DNA from: Actinernus sp. WN-2022
Lineage: Eukaryota > Cnidaria > Anthozoa > Actiniaria > Actinernidae
Reading direction: 5' to 3'
Assembly: GCA_030867875.1 (NCBI GenBank)
Contig: JAOWCC010000577.1
Span: 142,282,344 to 142,346,343 of the forward strand
DNA: 64,000 bases
Below, piece by piece: positions 46,347 through 57,935 of this stretch. The stretch's first letter is position 1; the number at the start of each line of letters is the position of its first letter. The translations under genes were made by a program, and so were the position numbers. The notes beneath the pieces were generated by a model, which was given only the letters and a program-made list of their open reading frames with translations, was not told where the DNA came from and ran no database searches.

Positions 46347-46821
46347 TTTTGCGCTCCGCTGCGAGCCGATACAAAATGCAGCGGAAATTAAAGAATATGC
46401 CAGGCGTTCCACGTGATACGAGAAGGCCTGAAACTAGTAGAACTTCTGCTGGAAAGTTGAATTTTGGCGCGATTTTTGTTTTCTTTCAGCGATCCAATGT
46501 TCCTTGTTCCTTGGTGTGCTTGAGGGTCACGTATCGCTGCAGGAGTTCCGGAACGTCAAATTATTGTGATGGAGATTATGTAGCCTTTTCACAAGTTCTA
46601 TTAAATAGGAAATCGGATTGTTGGCGTTGTGACATCGACGATACGCGATCGCGAGAGTCCAAAGTGTTGGGCGCTCAAGGCGCTTCAGTTTTTGATTTAT
46701 TTCCGCCACGCACATGTTCCCGTTGTTTACAAGATTTTGGAACCCGTGAGGCCTTTCAAGGATAAATCATAGCAGGAATATTGCTCGATCTGCTGTAAGC
46801 TAAAGTTTATGAGGTCTGGAA
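46347..46821. promoter_or_regulatory. Divergent AAAS-MCM9 promoter region
   Basis: 475 bp separate the two start codons. TTTTGGCGCG at 46462-46471 is a strong E2F-type site and CCAAT is at 46494-46498. No TATA box is obvious. MCM genes are commonly E2F targets, so control of MCM9, and perhaps AAAS, by E2F is a reasonable inference. Confidence 0.65.
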
Positions 46822-47218
46822 ATGTCTCAGAGTCAAAGCCGACGGCATGATGACGATGAAAGTATTGCTATATTTCAAGCCTTTCTGGAGGAACATCACA
46901 TCAAAGACGTAAGGCGCATTCTTCTTCAAGATGACTCTTCCCAGCACTTTTCTGTGGTGGTCAATACCTTGGAACTGTTTGACTCTGATATTCGCTCCAG
47001 TCAACGGTTGCTTGCCGAGCCAAACAGGATGCTTCCATTGTTCGATAGTGCTCTGGCGCAAGCTGCAGTGTCTGTCTTGCAACAAACCGACACACCCACC
47101 AACATGACCTTGAAATATAGTTTGCATATTAGATTGTCCAACTTGCCAATATGTCCCGAGCTTAAGAGGAACACAATTCCCAAGTCATCTGACATTGGGA
47201 AATTTCTGGCCATTTCAG
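46822..47218 (+). CDS. MCM9: MCM9 exon 1 (N-terminal domain)
   Basis: MCM9 is a hexameric helicase that works with MCM8 in homologous recombination and mismatch repair. The exon codes residues 1-132, ending TCA G|GTGAGT in phase 1. VVVNTLELFDSD aligns with human VVVNAMTLFETN, LPLFDSALAQAAVSVLQQ with LTIFDSALRRSALTILQS, and LSNLPICPELKRNTIPK with ISGLPVCPELVREHIPK. The N-terminus, before the MCM OB fold, is specific to this gene, which rules out MCM2-7 and MCM8. The ATG has G at -3. It starts 475 bp from AAAS on the other strand. Confidence 0.95.
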
Positions 47219-47258
47219 GTGAGTAATCTCCTTACTAAAAATTAAAACAACTTTTTAT

Positions 47259-48236
47259 TTAAAGTGCCTATGAAATTAAATTTTCGTCATTAAAATTAAG
47301 ATTTCAGTTGAATATCCCTTCGAAATGAGGATGGATGGCGTTTTCTGTTTTTCACTATCTCATCTCGTTGCAGAGATATTCAGGTTTTTCTAATATGCAA
47401 ATTAGAGGATTTATGACGTCATTAGTTGTGCAAAGCCTGAAGACAAATCACAAAATGAAAAATAATGCAAAAAATGAACTTGGCCAATATCCCCCCATCT
47501 TGACCTCACGCTTGGTCAATAACCTCTATATATAATAAGTAGAAACAATTGAAACTTTGCACGTGTACACTAATAAGGAAAATAGACATCAATAGGCAAA
47601 CTATGATGTTGTCATGGAAACACTACTGGATCCAGGCTCCTTTCACCTTGAACATAAAATTGCAGGATCTGTCTATGTTATACAAAATAATCTTCTCTAA
47701 GGCACTTATACATAATGCCTACATTATTGCAAAACTTCTGCTGCACCCACAGCAATAAAATTGTGTTTACCAAAGGAGAAATCCGGGAATTTCTTTTCCT
47801 CATTCAAGGAGTCTTGGGGCCAAGAGTGTTTCCATGGCAACATTGTGGTTTGCAAAATGCTGTGTGTATTGCTTTGTGCTATGCATGCGCAAAGTTTCAA
47901 TAGTTTGTACCCTATTGTTACAGAGATATCATTCACTTTATCAATGGGTCTCCCGCTGTGCACAACTAATGACGTCATAAACCCTCTAATTTGCATATTC
48001 GGAAAACCTTAAGTAATGGTCCAGATAAGAACTGTAGTGTCTACGGCAAGGAATGTTAAAAGGTGTTAATTTTCTATTATTCTTTCTCGTAATTTCATTG
48101 GTTGATACTTATAAATTCAATAGAAACCCATCGAAATAATGCATTTTCATTCGATATTTTTTTGTGGTTTGAAATTCAGATTTTCAACTGAAATCTTAAT
48201 TTTGATGACAAAAAAATTATTTCATAGGCACTTTAA
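47259..48236. mobile_element. TTAA-flanked element, AGTGCCTATGAA family, copy 1
   Basis: TTAA at 47259-47262 and 48233-48236; ends AGTGCCTATGAAAT / ATTTCATAGGCACT, arms of roughly 150 bp including CATTAAAATTAAGATTTCAG and TAATGACGTCAT. The ends do not start with CCC. No transposase. Confidence 0.85.
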
Positions 48237-48255
48237 TAGGGATCGTGGACATATT

Positions 48256-48606
48256 CTTAGTGCCCACTAATGGCCACTGGATGTTAAGGTTGGACCCCCT
48301 CCCCCCTTAATGTCCACCCTGTTTTTTTGTCATTTTTACTTTATACGATACCGTAATTTTAAAGAACAGAGAATGCTGAGAGCTCAGTCAAAAATCACAC
48401 TGAGACCTGGTTGATGGAAACATCTGCATGTTTGGTTGGATCTGTAATTTACGTAGAAATTCCAAACAGTTTGCTTTGACTTCAGAAGCCATGGTTCATG
48501 TTTTTATTCCAATCTCGTTCCCAGAACTGTTTTGCTCCACACTAACATCCACGCATTGGACCCCTTTCCCCCTAAACATCTAGTGGATGTTAAGAAGGGC
48601 ACTAAG
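48256..48606. mobile_element. 350-bp inverted-repeat element
   Basis: CTTAGTGCCC at the left and GGGCACTAAG at the right, with GGATGTTAAG and CCCCCT-type inner parts also mirrored. Confidence 0.6.
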
Positions 48607-49439
48607 CATTTTTCGATGGTCAATTAATACCTTTATTTTTGCATCAACTTGGTGTTGAAGTCTTGGTACGTGTATATTATATTTTCATTACGTGGTAGGA
48701 CATCCTACTTTTTTTCCCATTTCTCATCATCGAACAGACAGACCCAAAATGTTGGCTTTTTTAATATAAAGCAAAAGAGAGCCATGCAAATAAGTTTAAA
48801 GATCAGTTGAAAACTGGCATATGGCAATTAATTCACATGTAATTTCTGCTCCACCTGAATTTCTTCCATACTCAAACCACGATAAAATACAGTATGCTTT
48901 GATACCACACCTGTACATGTAGGTTACAGGCTCCAATCTGGATTTTTTTGGCCAACTGACTAACCATTACTTCAGTGAACCTTATCGATAAGAAACAGAA
49001 AAATAAAAAAGGTTACCTGTGGTGCTTGGTTAAGGCAACCCAAAATCAAAATTGACCACAAAAATACACCAGAAGATCCACAAGCAGGCTGAAATAAAAG
49101 GCTTATTAAGTACTTAGTAAGTCATCCAGCAAAAAAAGCCTGTAACAATGCAGGGCTGGAAATACCTGCCAAACATCGGACATGTGTCCAACCAAATTTT
49201 GAAAATGTCTGATCAATTTTACTATTTGCTCGGACATGATTTCTGAGCCCGTTTTTTTCATGTCCAAGCAAAACAATGACTAAGCTCTAACCAATAACAT
49301 GTTTCCCAAAACATAAAAAATTTGAATCCATAGTATTGTTTCGGTTTTCTTCTAAAAAGCTCCTACTGTAGATTGTGATAGTAAACTTAAACATAGGGCC
49401 CCTAAAGGCAACTCGTGGATGATCATTGAGCTATTTTGG
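48607..49439. other. Intronic spacer with old repeat debris
   Basis: 49170-49260 has GGACATGTGTCCAACCAA-type motifs that recur near 53150-53215 (GTGTCCGACCAATTTT), an unclassified repeat. No gene. Confidence 0.4.
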
Positions 49440-49580
49440 TATATACTAAAAATCACGTGACCAATGACGTCATCACCTAAGTGAATCGTGGGAAAATTAT
49501 ACCATAACTGTCCAAGTTTGAACTGTCTGGCATTAGAAATGAGGGAGATATGGGCATGTACTTAAAACACGCCACTAAGT
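49440..49580. repeat. Left fragment of the ~130-bp tandem array
   Basis: AATCACGTGACC, ATGACGTCATCAC, CTGTCCAAGTTTGAACTGTC and GATATGGGCATGTACTTAAAA recur in 51356-51680; retrotransposon 2 separates the two parts. Confidence 0.85.
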
Positions 49581-51355
49581 ACAATGCAATACAATATTCT
49601 TTATTTACAGAGGGAAGACACATTAACCTTACATAGTTATCTAACATGCGGCCCTCTATGTTACAAATAAAACGTAATGGAAGGGAAAGGAAGTATGGGA
49701 ACAATTAACGCACGAGCTACAACATTACAAGATATAATGAGTAATTGGAATCAATGTAAAGAGAATTAATATGAAATAAAATCAAAACAAATATACTTAC
49801 TAGAAGACTATGCGCAATGGAAGGGGCTATGCCCTGGACGCGGCGCCAGAAATGCAGCAGCAGTGAAGCAAGGAGCGACAGTTATAGCAGAGGAGCTCCT
49901 CTAGATGGTTAACAGAGGAGGTGTGCGGAAGAAAAACGTTACGCAGCTTATGCTTAATAGAAGCCAGCCTGGTAGGCAAAGTATTAGAAGAGAGCGTAGT
50001 AGTAGATGTTGCAAGCTGCTTGAAGTCAGGATCCAAGGAATTGAAGAGAATAGCAGCGCTATAAGCCAGAGTGCGCTTGCCAGAATTACTGCGAGGGTAA
50101 GGTACGGCGAGATTATGCATGCTGGCTCTGGTGCTAGAGAGTATTAGAGAGAAAATGGAACATGTTCTTAAAGGCATGTAGGTGCATCAGGATTAAGAGA
50201 TGTGCTGAAGAGAAGTAGAAGTTTCCTACATTTAATTAGGTCGGTGATCGGAATCCACCGAAGCTGGGGGAACAGATGAACAGAGGGTTGACGGAAGTCG
50301 GCATCCAAGAGTATGCGGGCAGCGCATTTTTGAAGGCGAAGAAGCCGCAGCATGTGGAGGTGGGAGCAGTTGCCCCAAGCAGCAGAACAATAGATGAAAT
50401 GGTTATGGATGCATGAATTATAGAAGCGCAATGCACATTCATAGGTGAGGAAAGGCTTAATGCGACGGAGAAGAGACAGTCTACTGCTGATGATGGCGCA
50501 GATGTTGTCGACGTGGTGTTCCCATAACATGAAACTGTCTAAAGTGACGCCTAGTATCTTGGCGTGGTCGACCTGCTCGATACTGTTACCGTCGACTACC
50601 ACATTTAATGTAGAGCAAGGTAGCGTACGGAATTTCTGAGAGGAAGTTACAAGTAGAGTCTTGGTCTTAGATATGTTGAGTGCCATTTTGTTTTGCCTTG
50701 TCCATGAAGACACAGCTAAGGCGACTTCATTCAATTGAGAACTGACAGTGGAGATAGAGTGGCCAGAAGCGAGTATAGTAGTGTCGTCGGCAAACATTGT
50801 CTGGTAGGTGTTAGAGGATAGCTGCAAAGGTAGGTCATTAATAAATATAAGAAAGAAAAGCGGCCCGAGGATGCTGCCTTGTGGTACACCTACAGACACT
50901 GGAAGTGCGTCCGACAGAGTGCCCCGGAATAGGGTTCTCTGGGTACGCCCTGACAGAACCACACGATAGTCGAGGGGGAACAGCCATAGACACGGAGCTT
51001 GTAGAGTAGTGTATTGTGATCGACTAGGTCAAATGCCTTTTTAAGATCGATGAGTAGAAGTCCATTTAGGAGTTCGTTATCTATATTGCTCAATATCTTG
51101 TCCGAGAGATCAGCGATGGCCAGCTCATATGAACGGAACCTTCTAAAGGCGAACTATGAGTCCGTTAGGATCTCGTGCTGAGCAAGAAAGTCGTAAAAAG
51201 ATAAGTGTACGTGGCACTCTAGACCACGGCGAGAATGGATATTGGACGAAAATTGGAGCGGTCAAAGAGCGAGCCGTCTTTATACATTGGCGAGACTTTA
51301 GCAATTTTCCACAGGTCTGGGAAAATACCAGATGAAAATGCTCAGATTAAAAATT
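49581..51355 (-). mobile_element. Truncated, decayed non-LTR retrotransposon 2
   Basis: On the minus strand: a broken start (KIAKVSPMYKDGSLFDRSNF, then frameshifts), LLIDLKKAFDLVDHNTLLYK, another frame change near 50950, then a clean stretch 50962-50168 with VGVPQGSILGPLFF, the FADD catalytic box (MFADDTTILAS), NKMALNISKTKTL and KILGVTLDSF; a last frame (50177-49827) gives the C-terminal SAAILFNSLDPDFKQLA. 5' truncated, no endonuclease. It is jockey/CR1/L2-like but distinct from retrotransposon 1. The 3' end (GTAAATAAAG...) lies at 49581, and the flanks are two parts of one tandem array, so the insertion site is clear. Confidence 0.88.
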
Positions 51356-51680
51356 GATTGATAGCAACCCACTACCATGTCTGTCCAGGTTTGAGCCAGC
51401 TGGCATTAGAAATGAGGGAAACATGGGCATGCATGTACTTCAAATCACGTGACCTATGACGTCATCGTTACGTCATCACCACTAAGTGATTTGTGGGAAC
51501 CCACTACCATGTCTGTCCAAGTTTGAACTGTCCGACATTAGATATGAGGGAGATATGGGCATGTACTTAAAATCACGTGACCGATGACGTCATCATTACG
51601 TCATCACCACTAAGTGATTGATAGGAACCCACTACCATGTCTGTCCAGGTTTGAAGTGTCTGGCATTAGATGGGCACTGT
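51356..51680. repeat. ~130-bp tandem array with E-box and CRE motifs
   Basis: GAACCCACTACCATGTCTGTC begins at about 51366, 51498 and 51626. Each unit has a CACGTGAC palindrome and one or two GACGTCAT cores. Confidence 0.85.
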
Positions 51681-51849
51681 CAATATATACATCTCCAGCA
51701 TTACCATTTTTTTTCGAAACCTTGGACGGTCATTCGGAAAGTCAACGGTGAGTCGTCGAGTACTCGAGTTAAATTACTATTGTGTGTGGAATAAACGACC
51801 TATTCATAGCTTGATTACGTCTAGAACGTTAATTTGCTTGATAATGGCT

Positions 51850-52880
51850 AATAGTGTTGATGCATGCAGTAGTTCTGGAACCTTCCAATCTGAACAAGGA
51901 TTGTGTGACAAAGTTATTATTTAGTGTAGCTAAATCAAATTGATCTTTAAATCAAAATGCCCGGCTGAACTTTGAAATCACATATCGAAGAAGTTAAAAT
52001 GAGTTTTTATCCGTTCCACATCGGTGCAGAATTGAGTGTTGGGAAATCTAACGCTAGCCAAATGTAACTTGCAAACGTTTTATCAAATATAAACAGTGCA
52101 TGACCGGAGGTCAACTGGCTGGAAGATCAAAGAAAACACATGTTTTTTTTAAACAGGCTTATTATTTTTCTCACGGGTATTCTTGAAGGTTCTCTATCAC
52201 GATTTCTAACTGCAGACAATCTTGATTTGTGCCTCCTACTCCTAGATTGATCAGTATTCAAGCCTTTACTAGATAACAATACAGTGCTCATGCAGCTGGT
52301 CGCGTTCGACCATCAAATTCAAACTATTTGACATTTCAGTGATATGTACCGTATTTTTTCTCGAACTGATCACATTATTGTTATTCTGTATATTACTAAG
52401 CTTTTCCATTGCTATTGGCTTTACTTTCCTCACTTTCCAAAATCTTGGCTTTCATTCCCAGTGAGCAGGGGCGATATCGATGTTAGTTGACATCTCGTCG
52501 TTCAACTGAACTTTAAGCTTATATTCACGCTGACGAGTAAAGAGTGCAGCACCTTCTATCTCTGAGCCTAGGGATGTATTATGAACGTGCCACGAGACTC
52601 GGAGAGCTTTGTCGCGAAAACAGTTCAGTGTACATTACCATCTCTATCTCTGTTGCATCCAAAACGTTCCCAAAACTGCCAACACAGTACATTCAAGACA
52701 TTAAATTCTGCTTAGCTAAGCCAAACGCGGTTATAAATTTCCGGGCTTCTCTCTTAAATACGACACGCGACCAAATGTCTGTTTTTAACAATACAGTTGT
52801 AGCGATACATTAATTATAAGGCATTTTGGAATAATAATGACCTTTAACAACATGGCCAAATCCTTTCGAAGCGTCTTTCC
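51850..52880. repeat. Dispersed repeat, uninterrupted copy (empty site)
   Basis: Paralogue of 2690-4640. At 51942-51952 it reads GATCTTTAAATCAAAATGCC, where the other copy carries the 1-kb TTAA element. Confidence 0.75.
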
Positions 52881-53410
52881 GATGAATCGCAAACGTGGAC
52901 GCGTGCCATAAACTCCGTCAATATATCTTCGGAAAATCGAACACTATTCGGACAGCCAACGGAGAGTCCCCGATGTACACAGAAAAAACGAAGTACACTC
53001 TAATCCACTAACCCTAATAACTCGTTCTGCGCTTGCGCGCATCCACGAGTTAAAAAGGACAGTTGTTTGAAAATCGCCCCATAATGCATTGCGAACCATT
53101 TATTATTATTATTATTTTTGTATGCAAATTACATTATGCTAATTAATGTTCGAACAATTTTGATATGTGTCCGACCAATTTTAATATATGTCCGATCAAA
53201 AGAAAGGTTCGGATTTTTTATCAAATGAAATTTAGATGTCATGATGAAAAGACATCAGCGTTTTAAACATGGAGAAAAAAGGCGCACAATAAGTTGTTAT
53301 CATTATTGCCTTATGAATAACAGAATAATGATAAAAAGTGACATCATAGCTGTGAGAGTTGATTGTTGTGAAAGGTCATCCGGAAGCAACAGAATTAGAG
53401 AGATTTCACT
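52881..53410. other. Intronic spacer
   Basis: No gene. Contains the GTGTCCGACCAATTTT-type repeat near 53150-53215 also seen at 49.2 kb. Confidence 0.4.
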
Positions 53411-54989
53411 TTAAAGTGCCTATGAAGCGAACGTCATTAAAATCAATATATCATTTGAAAGTTCTTTGGAAGTGAGGAAGAATGGAATTTAACATTTGTC
53501 GATATCTCATCTCGTTCCAGAGATATTAAGAGCGGCCGTCTGTAAATATCGCCTAAAGTGTTTAGGATGAAAAAAAATGAAATTCCTCAAACTTTCTCAG
53601 AATAATGGCCTGGGTGAGTGATTCATATAAATATAACTTTTAGTTGAATCTGATTTTTATTTTCGCCAAACGGCGACAAAATCGGTTTTACGGCTCTTAG
53701 ACCGGTTTTTAGGAGATCGATACCACACATCGTTAACGGCTCGCCTAAAAATGAAAATAGAAATTTATAGCAATACTGTGCAACTAAATACAAAGAAAAG
53801 ATAATGATTTCTCTTTTCGTGGGTTGTTTATTACAAATTAAATATTTTATCAATGTTTCATTATTGTGTTAATTTTAGACATTTTTGGTACGCAAAATAA
53901 TGACCAAATTGAGAAGCCAAAATCTCCAATGGTACATGACCTGGCTATATTAGAGTATAACCTAGCGAAAGAGCAATGTTTCTTCTTCAAATACATGCAA
54001 TAAAATTTTTGGGCAATTAAAACTACGAATTTTCAGGGCACCAAACGCAAGTGGCACTGACGTAAGAATACTCTCTTTTCTCACAGCGTTCGAATGCACA
54101 CAATCTAAGATGAACAGAGGAAAAAAATATTATATCAACTTCTATCAGGTTAAATTTAACACTAAAGAAGCCTGAGTATTTTCAGATAGATTATATATCG
54201 GTTTCTACCAATTATGTACAAAATCAGTGGCTTTTAGCGGTATTTTTGCGATGACATATTGTTGAATCTTTACTCATGCCGGAGCGCCGACAACTTTTAA
54301 TTGATAGACTTCTAAGTCAATCCGAATGATCTACAGTTGAACTATTCACTGTTAGGAATGTTAAAAGTAATTATTATGGCTTAATATGTACCTTTCATGT
54401 CGTTTCGTAGAGAATTGGCACCTGAATTGGTAGCTTTATAAACAGGTCTGCCGTAGTTCAACTGTCAACAGCTGAGATTGCGTTACACACAGGAAGCCCG
54501 CTTTTTCGGAACAAATGAACAACGTGTTTACGTAGCTAGAAATCTATAACTGTGGATTTCTGATTTACATCAGTTTCGATCCGGGGAACTATAGTTATAT
54601 TCGATATAGGATCTCAGTGTAACTGGATTTGGCTTTTATTTTTGTCTTTGTCTTTGAGTTTCAAACTGTATATTGGACGGCAATCGACTTGTGCGGCGTC
54701 GGCCAGGTGTGCGGAAAGTAGCTATAAGACTGTCAGAACTCTTTTTCCAAAATGTCGAAGAAAAGAGTGCCGGAAGTCACAAGTATCTACCTCTCATTAT
54801 ATGAGTACGAGGTCCGTACCATACCTTTTGGAGTATGAAATGAAAAAGTCTAAAAATATATAACCCTACCAATAAGTATGAAATATTTTGCCCTTCCCCC
54901 TACAGCCAACCCTTTTTTACGACCCTCTATTTTGGGGGTTTGAAAATGTATGACACTCCCCATGCTAAATTATATCCCATATGCCCGTT

Positions 54990-55162
54990 TCTCCGATCGC
55001 AACGACCGCTGAAAAAAAGTACTTGTCAATCGTAGCGATTATATCTTGCTATCAAATGGAACTGAACCGAACTATCGGGTACAACAATAAATTCTATCCT
55101 GGCGATCGTAATAGCTATGACCGCTTGAGAGTAGATTCCATGTTACCACTACGATCGCTATA
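54990..55162. repeat. CGATCG-rich segment, copy 1
   Basis: GATCGCAACGACCGCTG, GGCGATCGTAATAGCTATGA and ACGATCGCTATAAG cluster here; similar motifs with hairpin symmetry lie at 57340-57415 (GATCGTTACGATCGCTA ... TGCGATCGTAACGATC). Confidence 0.5.
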
Positions 55163-55163
55163 A

Positions 55164-55427
55164 GGGACCGGACATTATTTAGCGTTGGGGGAGGGGGACT
55201 ACTAGATTTGTAGGGGGTCACGATTTTTTATGCTCCCATTTAAGGGGGGGTCAATTTTTTTTATGCTCCTCTTTTATAGGTTAAATATATTTATAGGCTT
55301 ATCTACGGGGAGGGTTATTATTTTGTGAGACCAGAGAACTGCAAGGTCACATTTTTTGGGGCAAGCCACAATGCAGAACTAGTAGCCCCCCCTCCCACCC
55401 CCCTACCGCTAAATAATGTCCGGTCCC
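55164..55427. mobile_element. TAA-flanked MITE
   Basis: GGGACCGGACATTATTTAGCG / CGCTAAATAATGTCCGGTCCC ends (21 bp, last base shared) flanked by TAA on both sides. A 3-bp TWA duplication suggests PIF/Harbinger (inference). Confidence 0.8.
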
Positions 55428-55915
55428 TAAAGCCGACTCACCTTTACAGCGATCGCAGCGAACGACCAAATGAAAACCAGCCTACATTCGCGATGAAAGC
55501 AAACAATACGTATGGCATTATATATAAAATCTAAAAATAAACGATAACGATCCGGGTAATGGTCGGCCTGTTTATGTCTAAAGTATGATTTGTTTCGCTA
55601 AACACGCTGGAGAATGCAGGCACCGACTGTAGGAGGAAAAGTGTATCATGTGCCAAGCAGTACTAGTAGCAGTATAGAAGTATTTTTCTGGAAGTAGCTA
55701 TTCAGTCTTTATCAGCAGTGAATATATTACTTTGATGTTAAAGAGATGTTGATTTATGTTCAAGTTCTGCCCAAAAAGACCGCAAAAATATACCGAAGGC
55801 GCTTAGGACTTAGTATTCTGTTCTTCGTTCTATCTAAGCGCTTGTGGGATCGTTTTGCGTTTTTTTTTTAGCCGATCTAGAGTCATCCACTACTGATGAA
55901 GAAGACAACTCATTC

Positions 55916-56442
55916 AGGGACGGATCCAGGATTTTGTAAAAGTAAGAGTTTCATACCGAGAACCGAGGTTCTAAGCCCTAAACATCCCGAGGGCCGAGCC
56001 CCGAGGGATGTTTAGGGATTAGAACCGAAGGTTCGAGGTATGAAACTGACTTATATCACATTTGGCGAGGTTTTCTCAAATAGAAAGGAGGTTTAAAACG
56101 GAGTTATAAACCTCCCTGTAACAGTTATAAACCTCAGATTGACGATTTAATTAGTCTATTGTTCAACGGGTTTATACCAGAGTTTCACCCCTATGAAGAA
56201 CAAAGAAAACCGTGTCAAGTGTGATATAAGGTGGGTTAAGCGAGTCATAGGGAGGGGGGGGGGGGTGCAAAATAATAGTGTCATACTAGAGAACTATACT
56301 TACAATATGTAACAGGTTTCATATGATATTTCTATGATAATTTTTCATGTCTGAGTAGCATACATTGAAATATGTATTTAGCTATTCATTTCTGAGTGAT
56401 ATCCAGAAGTACGGGGGAACCCACTCCCTGGATCCGCCACTG
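55916..56442. mobile_element. GGATCCAGGATTTT-type element
   Basis: Starts AGGGACGGATCCAGGATTTT and ends CCCTGGATCCGCCAC; inside, GAACCGAGGTTC-type palindromes and CCGAGGG...CCCTCGG pairs at 55960-56035. A shorter relative is at 14821. Confidence 0.6.
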
Positions 56443-57460
56443 TATGTAATCTATCATTTACCAATCATAAATGCGACATCTGTTTAAGTTCTTTGGTACC
56501 TTACCTACAATGTAAGTCAATATTCTTGCAAGTTTCCAACAATATTGAGTCTTTTGGGTTCGCGAGAGATTATCAAATTCAGCAAGTTTACTATCAATCA
56601 GCTGTTTTAATACCAGGCATGGAAATATCCGGGATGGGGGAACGGGTAGCACTTGCAAAATTAATTAAATGGTAGAGGTGTGTGAAAAACGTAAGCTGTG
56701 TTGGCTAGAAATAACTGACACCATAACTGTACGGTATACGCGTTGGTATAGAGCATGGGAGTCCGTTATGTGGCCATGGCTGTACCCTTTTTATTGAATT
56801 CTAATTAAAATAATTTAAGGGGACAACATAAGAATGAAGTTGACCACAATAGTAATCCGTGTAAGGCTCAGAAGACTGAGAATAATAGACTGAGAAGAAT
56901 GTCTGTTGACCGCATCGGATGATTTAGCCCGTTTGCTGCTATCTATACCATTTTGGCAGAGTCTAAACATAAATAAGCGTCCCTATTTAAAATAGCAAAG
57001 TAATGTGACTTTAATGCATGTAATATGGTGGTTCAACTGGCCATAGTAAATTCGAAATCCGGTCACTATGCTAAATAAATCAGTCAGATATGTGAACAAT
57101 ATATTAATCACAATACGTATGTGCCGCCATGGGGTCCGATCCAGATCCGGTTTTCAGAGAAAGTATAGTTCCAAAACCCGATTTTCCAAGTTATTGTGAA
57201 AACGAACCCGGATTTATGTTTTATTATTCCGAGTCGTCTATAACCTGTCTTTTTGTGAAAAACTCGCACCCGGAAATCATAACCGCCACACAGTCCTCCT
57301 CCCACGGGCTCCATGGATTGTACAATCGGCAGGATAGAACTATAGATCGGTTTCCATATGTAGATCGTTACGATCGCTATCTATGACCGCTGCGATCACT
57401 GCGATCGTAACGATCCTATGGTAAACCGGGCTTTATAAAGTATGACTCGTTATCTCTCTA

Positions 57461-57935
57461 GCAATTCCAAACCTGCCCACTCCTCCCCTCCCTCCCCCCC
57501 CCCCCCCCCCCCATTTGTGGAGCATTTGACTTTTGGGAATAAGAGCTTTGCAAATACCTAACTGTGGGGCTTAGGAACGAGTGCAAATCTCTAATAAATA
57601 TTGATGTAAAATCCGCAACCTGGACTCTCTTTCACCAATACACCACTTTCAATATATGCTCCACTCGTCACACACAAAGGTTTCAGTATAATGATGCTCC
57701 AGGGTAATTAAATTAATTTTATTCTTTGTTCAAATAATATAATATATTTAATTTACCACGGAGACACATGTTGAAACCTTTGTGCGTGATAAGTGCAACA
57801 TATATCGAACGTGGGCTATTCACCACCCCAACTATTATTTGCTGGTAAAATGCTCCACCCTGGGACAGACTGCGCGGCCAAATGCTACACGTATACCGGG
57901 GGGGGGGGGGGGGGAGGGGCAGATTTGGAATTGAT
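57461..57935. mobile_element. Longer relative of the 6986-7265 element
   Basis: GCAATTCCAAACCTGCCCAC at the left, GCAGATTTGGAATTGATAG at the right, with C20 and G17 runs near the ends and an inner hairpin (TTTCAACATGTG-like pair at 57680-57785, CACAAAGGTTTCA / TGAAACCTTTGTG). Confidence 0.7.

Noticed and set aside
46349..46765. 138-codon open frame in the divergent promoter
   Set aside because: Overlaps the promoter and E2F site, Arg/Ser/Cys-rich, no homology recognised; probably chance in GC-richer DNA.
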